Assembly (NCBI RefSeq): GCF_015555045.1
Contig: NZ_JADNJQ010000015.1
Span: forward strand, 1-54,727
Direction: 5' to 3'
Length of the DNA: 54,727 nucleotides
From: Collinsella aerofaciens
GTDB taxonomy: Bacteria; Actinomycetota; Coriobacteriia; Coriobacteriales; Coriobacteriaceae
Below, one piece after another: positions 38,294 to 46,603 of this stretch. Below the pieces are notes generated by a model. That model saw only the letters and a list, made by a program, of their open reading frames with translations, ran no database searches and was not told where the DNA came from. The translations under genes and the position numbers were made by a program. Every line of letters begins with the position of its first letter. Position 1 is the first letter of the stretch.

Positions 38294-38367
38294 CGCCAAG
38301 TAATCCGCTGAGGACGGAGGAAAACGGATCACTTTCCCGCTCGCCGATTTGTGTCTTGAAAAATGTA

Positions 38368-38383
38368 TATAACGACTATAACG
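38368..38383. promoter_or_regulatory. Putative GntR operator upstream of the EamA gene
   Basis: TATAACG occurs twice (38368-38374 and 38377-38383). This heptamer is the complement of CGTTATA found upstream of the PTS operon and of the GntR gene at 45843. Confidence 0.5.
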
Positions 38384-38423
38384 TAGTACGAAACATATTG
38401 GAAACAATACCGAGGAGGCTGCG

Positions 38424-39506
38424 TTGAAGAAGAGCAATCTGGGCTATGTGCTGGTGCTGATCGCCGCGCTTATGTGGGGCAGCATCGGAATCTTTGTAAA
38501 CGGCATCTCGGCCATGGGCGTTTCGTCCCAGAGCATGGCTGCCTTTCGCTTGTTGGTCGGAGCGCTTATCTTGGCGCCGGTCCTGATGTTTATGGGCTGC
38601 CGTCCGGGTGAGGGGTCTACCGTGGCTCAGGGTCCGCTGGCCCTGTTCAAGGCAAGCCCTAAAGAGCTTGTTCCCTGTGCGCTTGTCGGCATCGTCGGTT
38701 TGGCCGCCGCCAACACCTGCTATTACGAGTGCATGGGCGAGGTGGGCATGTCCACGGCCTCGGTGCTGCTCTACACCTCGCCGGTGTTTGGCGTCATGCT
38801 CGGCCGCGTGCTTTATCGCGAGGACGTGACCCCCAACAAGCTCGTTGCCATTGTCTTTAACATCGTAGGCTGCGTGCTTGCAGTGACCAATGGCGACCTT
38901 TCCGGTTTTCATTTTTCGGTTTGGGGCGTCACGTCGGGCGTGATTGCAGGCCTTTGTGGTGCGTCGCTCGCGGTGTTTAGCCGAATAGCAACCAAGACGG
39001 TCCACCCGCTGGCTGTCACGTTTTGGGGCTTTGTTTTTGGCGGTGCGGTTATGGCAGCTATCGCGGCTCCGTGGCCGGATGTCGCCGCGGCAATGTCGCC
39101 ACAGCTGCTGCTGCTGTTCCTTGGCTTTGGACTCATCCCCACAGCCGTTGCTTACATCTTATATATGCAGGGTCTGTCCATGGGGCTCGAGACATCGAAA
39201 GTTCCCGTCGTAATGTCTTTCGAGACGGTTGTCACCGTACTGGTGGGCATTGGTGTCTACGCCGAGCCCGCCGGCGCGATTAAAGTCCTGGGCATCGTGC
39301 TGGTGCTCGCGTCCATCCTGATTATGAACACCGACTTCTCCAAGCTGCGCAACAGCGCCTTTGTCGGCCATATCGTTGAGAGTATGACCTTTAAGCCCAA
39401 CGCGTGGTGGACCGAAAAATCTCAGGACATGGATCTGTTTAAGGAACGCACCGGCATTGCGCTGGAACCCACCGTACAGGAAAGCCCCTGGTACTTCGTG
39501 CGATAG
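38424..39506 (+). CDS. EamA-family (DMT) transporter
   Basis: This 360-residue protein has ten hydrophobic segments forming two EamA repeats (LGYVLVLIAALMWGSIGIFV at the start, and FHFSVWGVTSGVIAGLCGAS for the second), plus an unusual C-terminal extension of about 55 residues (after LIMNTDFSKLRN) that is hydrophilic. DMT carriers move amino acids or metabolites. Between the SIS gene and the PTS operon it could export the amine released by the deglycase, or import a substrate. The start is a TTG at 38424 with GAGGAGG upstream. Confidence 0.85.
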   Translation: MKKSNLGYVLVLIAALMWGSIGIFVNGISAMGVSSQSMAAFRLLVGALILAPVLMFMGCRPGEGSTVAQGPLALFKASPKELVPCALVGIVGLAAANTCYYECMGEVGMSTASVLLYTSPVFGVMLGRVLYREDVTPNKLVAIVFNIVGCVLAVTNGDLSGFHFSVWGVTSGVIAGLCGASLAVFSRIATKTVHPLAVTFWGFVFGGAVMAAIAAPWPDVAAAMSPQLLLLFLGFGLIPTAVAYILYMQGLSMGLETSKVPVVMSFETVVTVLVGIGVYAEPAGAIKVLGIVLVLASILIMNTDFSKLRNSAFVGHIVESMTFKPNAWWTEKSQDMDLFKERTGIALEPTVQESPWYFVR

Positions 39507-39620
39507 GGGATTGCGCGCAGGGTCTGACCTGGGGTTATCCAGCTAGCGCCGGCCTACCCAGCCCAACGTTTCGAGTACGTTAAACCCGTCAACGGTCGAT
39601 TTTCACCCGCGAACGGTCTT

Positions 39621-39672
39621 TATACTAATTAGCAATATAAGCAACGTATAAGACGTTATAATGACCATAACG
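39621..39672 (+). promoter_or_regulatory. Promoter and operator of the mannose-family PTS operon
   Basis: TATACT at 39621-39626 is a likely -10 box. Downstream, CGTTATA (39654-39660) and ATAACG (39667-39672) form an inverted repeat, preceded by ACGTATA (39644-39650). An operator after the -10 box is suited to repression. The same heptamer occurs at 38368 and 45794. Confidence 0.6.
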
Positions 39673-39688
39673 AAAAGGAGGAGGCAAG

Positions 39689-40612
39689 ATGAATCAGATC
39701 ATTCTCGCATCTCATGGCGGCCTGGCCGCAGGCGCCAAAGACACGCTCGAGATGGTTCTCGGCGACGTGTCGAACGTCCACGTCGTGTCGCTTGCTCGTG
39801 ACGACAAGGAGCCCATCACCAATAAGGTTGAGGCTATGATCGCCACGTTCAACGCGGACGACACCGTCTATGTGCTGACCGATATGCTCGGCAGCTCGGT
39901 CAACAACAACATGGTCGAGCTTTCCAAGAACGGCACGAAGTTCACGGTTGTCAGCGGTTTCAACATTCCGTTGGCACTGACGCTCGCTATGAGCCCCGTC
40001 CCCGTCAAGGGCGCCGAGCTCGCGGCCCTCATCAACGAGGCCCGCACCGGTCTGACCAACCCCAACGCACCGGTCGAGGCCGCCGCGGCTCCCGCCAAGA
40101 AGGCCAAGGCGTCCCGTCACAGCTCCGGTCCCGCCAAGATCGTCCTCGCACGTCTTGACTACCGTCTGCTGCACGGCCAGGTCGTCTTTACCTGGACCAC
40201 CAAGGTTCAGGCCGAGCGCATCATCGTCGTCGACAACGCTGCCGCCAACGATGACATCAAGAAGGGCGCTCTTAAGCTGGCCAAGCCCCAGGGCGTGCGC
40301 CTGAACGTCTTCACCGTCGAGCGTGCCCTCGCCAAGATGGACAAGCTCAACACCCTCGGCGAGCGCGTCATGTTCGTCTTTGGCAACACTGCCGAGATGC
40401 TGCAGTTCTGCCAGGGCTACAAGCTCGACGCCATCAACCTGGGCGCCACCGCCAACCACGACGGTGCCGATCAGGTCGGCGGCAAGGACAGCTCCGTCTT
40501 CCTCGACGCCAACCAGAAGGCCGACGTCAACCAACTGCTCGACATGGGCATCAAGCTCTACGTCCAGCAGACCCCTACGTATCAGAGCGTCGACATCGAC
40601 GCCAAGCTGTAA
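39689..40612 (+). CDS. PTS mannose-family fused IIA-IIB
   Basis: This 307-residue cytoplasmic protein joins a mannose-type IIA domain (about 1-125, phosphorylated His9 in ASHGGLA) and a IIB domain (about 148-305, His162 in LDYRLLHGQV) by an Ala/Lys-rich linker (about 127-147), as in ManX. It carries phosphate from HPr to the sugar. AAAAGGAGGAGG precedes the ATG. With IIC and IID directly downstream it makes a complete mannose-family transporter. In this gene context the substrate is more likely a sugar-amine such as fructoselysine or glucoselysine than mannose. Confidence 0.93.
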   Translation: MNQIILASHGGLAAGAKDTLEMVLGDVSNVHVVSLARDDKEPITNKVEAMIATFNADDTVYVLTDMLGSSVNNNMVELSKNGTKFTVVSGFNIPLALTLAMSPVPVKGAELAALINEARTGLTNPNAPVEAAAAPAKKAKASRHSSGPAKIVLARLDYRLLHGQVVFTWTTKVQAERIIVVDNAAANDDIKKGALKLAKPQGVRLNVFTVERALAKMDKLNTLGERVMFVFGNTAEMLQFCQGYKLDAINLGATANHDGADQVGGKDSSVFLDANQKADVNQLLDMGIKLYVQQTPTYQSVDIDAKL

Positions 40613-40648
40613 TCAACCAGGCTTTTGCCTGACTGAAAGGAGAAGGGT

Positions 40649-41443
40649 ATGAATACGTTCATCAGTGCGGTGCTCGTCGGCCTCGTCGGCGTGTTCTGCA
40701 TGTGGGACTCCCGCCTGCTCGGTCGTCTTAACTTCGAGCAGCCCCTCGTTGGCGCTACGCTCGTCGGTCTGCTGCTGGGCGATGTGCCCACCGGCCTTGC
40801 CGTCGGTGCCGCCGTCGAGCTCGTGTCCATGGGCCTGGTGCAGGTCGGCGCCGCCGTTCCGCCCGATATGGTCCTGGGCGGCATCGTGGCCGCTGCCTTT
40901 GCGTGCCTGACCGATGCTTCCGCCGAGACCGCCATGACGATCGCCATCCCGGTCGCCGTCCTGGGTCAGCTTCTCGGCATCGTGTTCCGTTCCATCATCG
41001 CCGCCCTCACCCATGTGGCAGATAGCGCGATCGATAACGGAAAGTTCAAGACCGCCTACCGTATGCACATCTGCGCCGGCTCCGGTCTGTACGCCGTCAT
41101 GTACTTCCTGCCGATCTTCCTCGCCGTTTTTGTTGGCACCGACCTGGTTCAGGCCATCGTCAACATGGTTCCCGAGTGGCTGTCCACTGGTCTTAACGTT
41201 TCGACCAAGATCATGACCGCCTACGGCTTGGCCCTGCTGCTCACCATGATGATCAAGAAGGGTATGACTCCGTTCCTGTTCATCGGTTTCCTGCTCGCCG
41301 CTTACCTCAACCTGTCCGTCATCGCGGTCGCTCTGATCGGTGTGTGCCTGGCTGTCGTCTTCATGGGCTTCAAGTTCAACGGTTCCCATGCAGCCGCCGG
41401 TGTTGATTCCGACTACGATCCGCTCGAAGACGACGAAGACTAA
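40649..41443 (+). CDS. PTS mannose-family IIC permease
   Basis: This 264-residue protein is the IIC membrane subunit (ManY/sorbose type) with about eight hydrophobic segments, including FEQPLVGATLVGLLLGD near the start and MGLVQVGAAVPPDMVLGGIVAAAF. AAAGGAGAAGGG precedes the ATG. The gene is 36 bases after IIAB and 13 bases before IID. The acidic C-terminal tail DYDPLEDDED is cytoplasmic. Confidence 0.93.
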   Translation: MNTFISAVLVGLVGVFCMWDSRLLGRLNFEQPLVGATLVGLLLGDVPTGLAVGAAVELVSMGLVQVGAAVPPDMVLGGIVAAAFACLTDASAETAMTIAIPVAVLGQLLGIVFRSIIAALTHVADSAIDNGKFKTAYRMHICAGSGLYAVMYFLPIFLAVFVGTDLVQAIVNMVPEWLSTGLNVSTKIMTAYGLALLLTMMIKKGMTPFLFIGFLLAAYLNLSVIAVALIGVCLAVVFMGFKFNGSHAAAGVDSDYDPLEDDED

Positions 41444-41456
41444 GGAGGAACACACT

Positions 41457-42290
41457 ATGGCAACCGCAACCAAGGACGTGTCCCTGAACAAGAAGGTCAG
41501 CCAGTTCTTCTGGCGCTCCTGGGCCATCCAGGCCTCTTGGAACTACGAGCGTCAGATGAACATGGGCTTCCTCTACGGCATGGTTCCCACGCTCGATCGC
41601 CTCTATCCGGATGAGTCCGACCCCAAGCAGCTCGCTGCGAAGAAAGAGGCTTACCACCGTCACATGGCGTTCTACAACTGCACCCCGCAGACGAGCGCTT
41701 TCATCCTGGGCCTCTCCGCCTCCATGGAGGAGGAGTACGCCAAGGATCCCGAGAACTTCGATCCCGATTCGATCAACGCGGTCAAGACCTCCCTCATGGG
41801 TCCGCTTTCCGGCATCGGTGACTCCTTCTTCCAGGGCACCATCCGCGTTATCGCCTTTGGCCTGGGCGTTCAGCTGGCTCAGCAGGGCTCCATCATGGGC
41901 CCGATCCTGGCCATCCTCATCTCCATCGTCCCCTCTGTGCTGATCACCTGGTTCGCAGCCAAGATGGGCTATCAGGGCGGCCACGAGTACCTGAGCAAGC
42001 TTCAGGGCGGCGACCTCATGGAAAAGCTCATGTATGTCTGCGGCATCGTGGGTCTTATGTCCGTGGGCGGCATGATCGCTACGCTGATTGGCGCCACCAC
42101 CCCGCTGCAGTTCGCTGAGGGCACCGTCGTTATCCAGGACATCCTGGACGGCATGATGCCCCAGATGATCTCCCTTGGCCTCACTGGCCTTATGTACTGG
42201 CTCATCAAGAAGAACGTCAACACCGGTTGGCTTCTCGTGATCGCCATCGTGGGCGGCATCGCCCTCTCCGCGGCCGGCATTCTGGCCTAG
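41457..42290 (+). CDS. PTS mannose-family IID permease
   Basis: This 277-residue IID subunit starts with a soluble region containing FFWRSWAIQASWNYERQMNM, the signature of ManZ-type proteins, then SFILGLSASMEEE-like (AFILGLSASMEEEYA), and the MGPLSGIGDSFFQGT motif before the transmembrane helices. The ATG at 41457 follows AAGGAGGAA. It pairs with IIC to form the membrane channel. A GC-rich hairpin follows. Confidence 0.93.
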   Translation: MATATKDVSLNKKVSQFFWRSWAIQASWNYERQMNMGFLYGMVPTLDRLYPDESDPKQLAAKKEAYHRHMAFYNCTPQTSAFILGLSASMEEEYAKDPENFDPDSINAVKTSLMGPLSGIGDSFFQGTIRVIAFGLGVQLAQQGSIMGPILAILISIVPSVLITWFAAKMGYQGGHEYLSKLQGGDLMEKLMYVCGIVGLMSVGGMIATLIGATTPLQFAEGTVVIQDILDGMMPQMISLGLTGLMYWLIKKNVNTGWLLVIAIVGGIALSAAGILA

Positions 42291-42324
42291 TCGCGACCAA
42301 GCGCCTAACCGCTTTCCCCCGGGG

Positions 42325-42355
42325 GCCTGCCTGGCATCCCATACCCCAGGCAGGC
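42325..42355 (+). terminator. Hairpin after the PTS IID gene
   Basis: GCCTGCCTGG pairs with CCAGGCAGGC (10 bp) without a good T-run. It may trim or partially terminate the PTS message before the second SIS gene. Confidence 0.55.
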
Positions 42356-42368
42356 TTCCATCCCCAAA

Positions 42369-42399
42369 ATGCGACAATGGGACAGTCCCCTTGTCGCAT
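42369..42399. repeat. Short palindrome with GGGACAG core
   Basis: ATGCGACAA (42369-42377) and TTGTCGCAT (42391-42399) flank TGGGACAGTCCCC. The core heptamer matches the R1-R4 and 27-base dispersed repeats although the arms differ. Confidence 0.7.
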
Positions 42400-42489
42400 C
42401 CTCAACGGACCGGCGACTCGGTCCAAACCACGGTAACCCTGCGAGCGCCCGGCAATGTGGCGCCGCAAAAATCGAAAGGAATGTGTCAG

Positions 42490-43473
42490 ATGTACGAGAT
42501 CGACCTTAACCTCCCTAAGCAGATCGTCGCTGACGTCCTGTCCAACCACGAGATCCACAGTGTCGCCTTCGTCGGCTGCGGTGCTTCCATGTCCGACCTG
42601 TACCCCGCCAAGTACTTCCTGGCCAACAACACGGACAAGCTGAACGTTCAGATCTTCACCGCTAACGAGTTCAACTACGACACGCCTTCCTGGGTCAACG
42701 AGCACACCTTCGTGATCACCTGCTCCCTCGGTGGCTCCACGCCCGAGACCGTCGAGGCCAACAAGACCGCCAAGAAGCACAACTGCCCGGTCGTCTCCCT
42801 CACCAACAAGGCTGGCTCCGCTCTGACCGTCGACGCTGACTACGTCATCGTTCACGGCTTCCACGCCAACTTCGCTGCCAAGTGCGAGAAGCCCGGCTAT
42901 GCCATCGCTCTTGCTCTCGAGATCCTTCAGCAGACCGAGGGCTATGACAAGTACGACGACATGATCACCGGCCTCACCAACGTCTTCGATCTCTGCGAGA
43001 ACGCTGCTCAGTCCTGCAAGAAGCTCGCCAAGAAGTTCGCTGAGGACTTCAAGGACGACAAGATGATTTACTTCATGGCCTCTGGTGCCTCCGAGAAGAT
43101 GGCTTACTCTCACGCCGCCTTCCTGTTCACCGAGATGCAGTGGATCGACGCCGCCGCCTACAACACCGGCGAGTACTTCCACGGCCCGTTCGAGGTTTCC
43201 ACCGAGGGTAAGCCCTACGTCTTCTTCATGTCCGATGGCGCTACCCGTCCGATGGACGCCCGCGCCCTCACCTTCCTTGAGCGCATGGGCGCCAAGGTCG
43301 CTCTGATCGACTCCAAGGACTACGGCCTGGCTGACGCCGTGCCCGCGAGCGTCGTCACCTACTTCAACCCGCTGCTGCACCTCGCCGTTATGCGCGAGTA
43401 CGGCAACCAGATCGCCGAGGCCCGTCAGCACCCGCTGACCATGCGCCGCTACATGTGGAAGCTTTCCTACTAA
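42490..43473 (+). CDS. SIS-domain sugar-amine 6-phosphate deglycase-like protein, copy 2
   Basis: This 327-residue SIS protein has the active-site block NTGEYFHGPFEV with Glu228 and His231, which correspond to the acid/base residues of FrlB/FraB-type deglycases, and it ends with RRYMWKLSY. VGCGASMSDLYPAKYF is the first SIS loop. It follows the PTS genes and would act on the 6-phosphorylated sugar-amine they import. Two ATG codons (42481 and 42490) follow GAAAGGA. The second has better spacing. Codon use is strongly C-biased, suggesting high expression. Confidence 0.85.
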   Translation: MYEIDLNLPKQIVADVLSNHEIHSVAFVGCGASMSDLYPAKYFLANNTDKLNVQIFTANEFNYDTPSWVNEHTFVITCSLGGSTPETVEANKTAKKHNCPVVSLTNKAGSALTVDADYVIVHGFHANFAAKCEKPGYAIALALEILQQTEGYDKYDDMITGLTNVFDLCENAAQSCKKLAKKFAEDFKDDKMIYFMASGASEKMAYSHAAFLFTEMQWIDAAAYNTGEYFHGPFEVSTEGKPYVFFMSDGATRPMDARALTFLERMGAKVALIDSKDYGLADAVPASVVTYFNPLLHLAVMREYGNQIAEARQHPLTMRRYMWKLSY

Positions 43474-43507
43474 TCACAAGTAAGTAGACCTTACGGGTTG
43501 ATTGAGA

Positions 43508-43539
43508 GGGGATGGGGTTTGCGCCCCGTCCCCTTTTTT
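43508..43539 (+). terminator. Terminator after SIS copy 2
   Basis: GGGGATGGGG pairs with CCCCGTCCCC (one G-T) followed by TTTTTT. Confidence 0.92.
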
Positions 43540-43575
43540 GCTCTGGGGAGGGCGTGTCTGTCGCGTCGCAAATCC

Positions 43576-43618
43576 CAGATAAAACCTACCAAAATAAACC
43601 TGTCCCTTTTTGGCAGGT
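43576..43618 (-). repeat. GGGACAG-core palindromic repeat, copy R2
   Basis: Reverse-orientation copy of the element (AAACCTACCAAAA at one end, AACCTGTCCC core, TTTTTGGCAGGT at the other). It ends three bases before the ribosome binding site of the HAD gene, so it is in that gene's leader. Confidence 0.88.
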
Positions 43619-43632
43619 GGGAGGAGATGCGT

Positions 43633-44262
43633 ATGATCAAGGCAGTGCTGTTTGACATGGACGGCGTGCTGGTCGATACCGAGTGGTTCTACAACCGTCG
43701 TCGCGTGGCGTTTATGGAAGAGAAGGGCTTTCACTTTGACGAGATCCCCGATCTTTCGGGGTCTAACGAGCCCGCCATTTGGAAGTCGCTGGTACCTGAC
43801 GATGTTGAGCTGCGCGAGCGCCTGCGCGTGGAGTACAAGCAGGTCTATAGCCCGGACCATCCCGTTCCGTATGCCGAGCTGCTCAACGAGCAGACGGAGC
43901 CGGTGATGCGCGCACTGCACGAGCGCGGCGTGAAGTGTGCCATCGCGAGCTCGTCCTATCGCGAGTTGATCGACGAGCTGGTGGGGATTGCCGGTATCGC
44001 CGACGTGCTGGACTACACCATCAGCGGTCACGAGTGCAGTGCGTTTAAGCCCGACCCCGAGATCTACCTGCGTGCCATGGAGGCGCTGGGTGTGGAGCCT
44101 ACCGAGTGCCTGGTTATCGAGGACTCGCCTTTGGGCATCGAGGCTGGCAAACGTTCCGGCGCCCGCGTCCTGGCACTGCGCCCGCACGAGGGCGTCAACC
44201 TCGATCAATCGCGAGCCGATGCCGTTATTGATAATCTGACCGACATTTTGGCCGCTTTGTAG
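43633..44262 (+). CDS. HAD-family hydrolase, beta-phosphoglucomutase-like
   Basis: This 209-residue HAD protein has the nucleophile motif LFDMDGVLVDTE, motif II CAIASSSYRE, the lysine in HECSAFKPDPEIYL and the acidic motif IEDSPLGIEAGKRSG. A helical cap inserted after motif I fits sugar-phosphate phosphatases or phosphoglucomutases. ATG codons at 43627 and 43633 both follow GGGAGGAG. The second gives the usual MIKAVLFDMDG start. Near the sugar-amine genes it may dephosphorylate or isomerise a sugar phosphate. Confidence 0.88.
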   Translation: MIKAVLFDMDGVLVDTEWFYNRRRVAFMEEKGFHFDEIPDLSGSNEPAIWKSLVPDDVELRERLRVEYKQVYSPDHPVPYAELLNEQTEPVMRALHERGVKCAIASSSYRELIDELVGIAGIADVLDYTISGHECSAFKPDPEIYLRAMEALGVEPTECLVIEDSPLGIEAGKRSGARVLALRPHEGVNLDQSRADAVIDNLTDILAAL

Positions 44263-44265
44263 CGT

Positions 44266-44313
44266 CAATCCGCCGCGAGAAGCACTGATTCACGTGTCTT
44301 TTGCTGCGGATTG
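44266..44313. other. 8-bp inverted repeat after the HAD gene
   Basis: CAATCCGC (44266-44273) pairs with GCGGATTG (44306-44313). The following TTAATTTGTC is only weakly T-rich, so termination is uncertain. Confidence 0.45.
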
Positions 44314-44359
44314 GCTTAATTTGTCATCTATTTGGATCCGTTTGGCTTCGATTCGAACT

Positions 44360-44478
44360 AAGTGAGTAGACTTTTTGGCGCAGGTCGAGCACAAGGCGTA
44401 TCTGCCTTAGTAAAACCGCAGGTCACAGAGGTGACAGTTTTTGGTGTGCTCGGCAGGTCACGAAAAGTCTACTCACTT
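44360..44478. ncRNA. Cloverleaf-like structured element, candidate RNA or mobile repeat
   Basis: A 16-bp perfect outer stem (44360-44375 with 44463-44478) encloses an 8-bp stem (CGAGCACA at 44386-44393 with TGTGCTCG at 44445-44452), which in turn encloses two hairpins: AAGGC/GCCTT (44393-44408) and AAAAC..GTCAC AGAG GTGAC..GTTTT (44412-44441). CAGGTC occurs three times in unpaired or junction positions. There is no ORF. It lies about 90 bases upstream of the YitT promoter. Whether it acts as RNA or DNA is not known. Confidence 0.6.
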
Positions 44479-44562
44479 GGAATTTGGGCCATTGGTCGCG
44501 GGCTTGCTTTTCCCGTTTTGGTTGTCGAGAGAGGGTGAATTGAAGCGCCCCCGCACGCTCCA

Positions 44563-44571
44563 TGCTACAAT
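44563..44571 (+). promoter_or_regulatory. Extended -10 promoter of the YitT gene
   Basis: TGCTACAAT is an extended -10 box. The nearest -35-like TTGAAG is 20 bases upstream, too far to be sure. The GTG start follows 46 bases later. Confidence 0.5.
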
Positions 44572-44616
44572 CGCGGGCATGCCCCACAACTATATCTGCC
44601 TTCGAAAGGAGCCTCC

Positions 44617-45624
44617 GTGGCGAACGCCATCGAACAGCTCACGGACCGCGTGCTCGTGCTCGGCCGCCTTACCATCGTCCGCCGCGCTATTACCGCCGTG
44701 GCGGTCACAATTTCTGCCGTCCTCCAGACATTTCTGATCCAGGCGTTCATTCAGCCCGCCGACCTGCTCCCGAGCGGTCTCACCGGCGTCGCGGTCCTAC
44801 TCGATCGCGTTACCTCGCTGGGCGGCGTTCATATCGACATCTCGCTCGGCATGCTCGCGCTCAACATCCCCGTGGCGCTCCTATGCTGGAGCGGCATTAG
44901 CAAGCGCTTCGTCATCTTCTCGATGATGCAGGTCGTGCTCTCGTCGCTGTTTCTCAACGTCTTTCACTTCGCGCCGTTTTTGGGCGACAAGATCATGCTC
45001 ATCATTTTTGGCGGCGTGGTCTCGGGTCTGGGCGCCGCCATCGCGCTTAAGTCCGGCGCATCCACCGGCGGCACCGATTTTATCGCGTTGTGGGTTTCCA
45101 ACCACACGGGCAAGACCATCTGGGGCGTCATCTTTGGTTTCAACTGCTTTATCCTGGCGATCTTTGGCTTTATGTTTGGCTGGGACAACGCGGCGTACTC
45201 CATCGTGTTCCAGTTTATTTCGACCAAGACCATCGACAGTTTCTATCGTCGCTACGACCGTGTGACGTTGCAGATCACGACGCGCAAGGCAGACGAAGTC
45301 ATGACCGCCTATGTTGACCATTTTCAGCACGGTATTAGCTGCGCCGAGGTCATCGGCGGATACAGCCGCGAAAAGATGTATTTGCTGCACGCCGTTGTCT
45401 CGACCTATGAGAGCCAGGACATTATCAAGCTAGTGTGCGACATTGATCCCGGCGCCGTGATCAATGTGTTCCACACGCTCAACTTTGTGGGCGGCTGGTG
45501 GGGCGGTCATGTCGACGAACCCATGCCCACGGCCGTACCCGATCCCGACAAGCCCGCACGCATGGCCAGCAGGCAGGCGCGCCTCAGCGAGCAGGACAGC
45601 CTACAGCAGGACGACGGCAAGTAG
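44617..45624 (+). CDS. YitT-family membrane protein (DUF2179 domain)
   Basis: This 335-residue protein has five or six transmembrane helices (about 20-215) with the family motifs FLIQAFIQPADLLPSGLTG and LKSGASTGGTDFIALW, followed by a soluble DUF2179 domain (about 220-290) and a charged tail. Its role is unknown; relatives are thought to be transporters. The start is GTG at 44617 after GAAAGGAG. It is flanked upstream by the structured element at 44360 and ends at a terminator. Confidence 0.87.
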   Translation: MANAIEQLTDRVLVLGRLTIVRRAITAVAVTISAVLQTFLIQAFIQPADLLPSGLTGVAVLLDRVTSLGGVHIDISLGMLALNIPVALLCWSGISKRFVIFSMMQVVLSSLFLNVFHFAPFLGDKIMLIIFGGVVSGLGAAIALKSGASTGGTDFIALWVSNHTGKTIWGVIFGFNCFILAIFGFMFGWDNAAYSIVFQFISTKTIDSFYRRYDRVTLQITTRKADEVMTAYVDHFQHGISCAEVIGGYSREKMYLLHAVVSTYESQDIIKLVCDIDPGAVINVFHTLNFVGGWWGGHVDEPMPTAVPDPDKPARMASRQARLSEQDSLQQDDGK

Positions 45625-45667
45625 GGTATTGGCATTTGCCGGTCCTGCGCAACCCATCCGAACGAGC

Positions 45668-45705
45668 CCCTCGAAAGCCCCGTTGCTTTCGAGGGACTCT
45701 CGTTT
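45668..45705 (+). terminator. Terminator after the YitT gene
   Basis: CCCTCGAAAGC (45668-45678) pairs perfectly with 45685-45695, followed by ACTCTCGTTT. Confidence 0.8.
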
Positions 45706-45709
45706 GCCC

Positions 45710-45751
45710 AGATAAAACCTACCAAAATGAAGCTGTCGCTTTTTGGTAGGG
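45710..45751 (-). repeat. GGGACAG-core palindromic repeat, copy R3 (diverged)
   Basis: Same orientation as R2, with GCTGTCGC replacing the CCTGTCCC core. It lies about 40 bases upstream of the candidate operator of GntR copy 2. Confidence 0.8.
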
Positions 45752-45792
45752 AGGGTGTATCGTTTTATCAATATGAGGTAACATGAAACTAG

Positions 45793-45805
45793 ACGTTATA
45801 TACGT
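45793..45805. promoter_or_regulatory. Putative autoregulatory operator of GntR copy 2
   Basis: ACGTTATATACGT is a near-palindrome containing CGTTATA (45794-45800), the heptamer also present upstream of EamA and the mannose-family PTS operon. Confidence 0.5.
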
Positions 45806-45842
45806 ATTAGTTATTTCGATATTTCGATAAGAGTGATTAGAT

Positions 45843-46562
45843 ATGCCTACACCCAAAAATGCACCGCTTTACCAGCAGATTTACGACGAAATCAAGGATG
45901 CGATCGAGAAAGGTGTTTATGCACCCAAGGAGCGTATTCCGTCCGAGCTTGAGCTAGCCGAGCAGTACGAGGTGAGCCGCATCACGGTGCGCCGAGCCGT
46001 CGAGGAGCTGTGCTCCGATGGCTACCTGGTTAAGCAGCAGGGCCGTGGCACCTTTGTCTCCACGCCGCACATCAACCGCCAGTTTCACGCCTCGACGCTG
46101 CAGACGTTTACCACGCTGTGTGCCAACAACGGCATGAAGGCCGGTGCGCATGTGGTCGATCGCCAGATTGTTCCGGCGCGCCAAAACGAGATGGAGTTCT
46201 TTGGCCTGCAGAAGGATGCACTGCTGCTGCATATCAAGCGCGTGCGTACGGCCGACGGCGAGCCCATCTTTGAGGAGAACATCTTTGTGCCGTTTGACGC
46301 CTACCGTGAGCTTTTGACGGCCGATCTTGAGGACAAGTCGATTTTTGCCGAGGTCGAGCGTGTTGGCGGAACGCCGATTGTCTCGGTTGGCTACCGTACG
46401 GTCGAGGCCGTTCGAGCTAACGCCGAGCAGGCGGCCGAGCTGGGCATTGCTCCGCACGATCCGCTGCTCAACCTGCGTGCCGGCTTTACCGGTCCCGATG
46501 ACGAGCCGGTTTTGATGGGTAAGCAGTACTACGTGGGATCGCGCTACGTTATGGTCATGTAA
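45843..46562 (+). CDS. GntR-family regulator with UTRA domain, copy 2
   Basis: This 239-residue regulator has a winged HTH (about 8-75, PSELELAEQYEVSRITVRRAVEEL, QQGRGTFVS) and a UTRA domain (about 95-235, VGYRTVEAVRANAEQAAELG). The CGTTATA motif in its own leader and in the PTS and EamA promoters suggests that it controls those genes. Its ligand is probably the phosphorylated substrate of the SIS enzymes. The ATG lacks a strong Shine-Dalgarno (only GAGTGATTAG). A perfect hairpin begins directly after the stop. Confidence 0.9.
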   Translation: MPTPKNAPLYQQIYDEIKDAIEKGVYAPKERIPSELELAEQYEVSRITVRRAVEELCSDGYLVKQQGRGTFVSTPHINRQFHASTLQTFTTLCANNGMKAGAHVVDRQIVPARQNEMEFFGLQKDALLLHIKRVRTADGEPIFEENIFVPFDAYRELLTADLEDKSIFAEVERVGGTPIVSVGYRTVEAVRANAEQAAELGIAPHDPLLNLRAGFTGPDDEPVLMGKQYYVGSRYVMVM

Positions 46563-46590
46563 GTTACGCGGTTTTACCAAACCGCGTAAC
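46563..46590. terminator. Perfect 12-bp hairpin directly after GntR copy 2
   Basis: GTTACGCGGTTT, loop TACC, AAACCGCGTAAC. It starts at the base after the stop codon and has no T-run, so it may be an mRNA end-stabiliser rather than a classical terminator. Confidence 0.7.
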
Positions 46591-46603
46591 GGCTCGACGC
46601 TGC

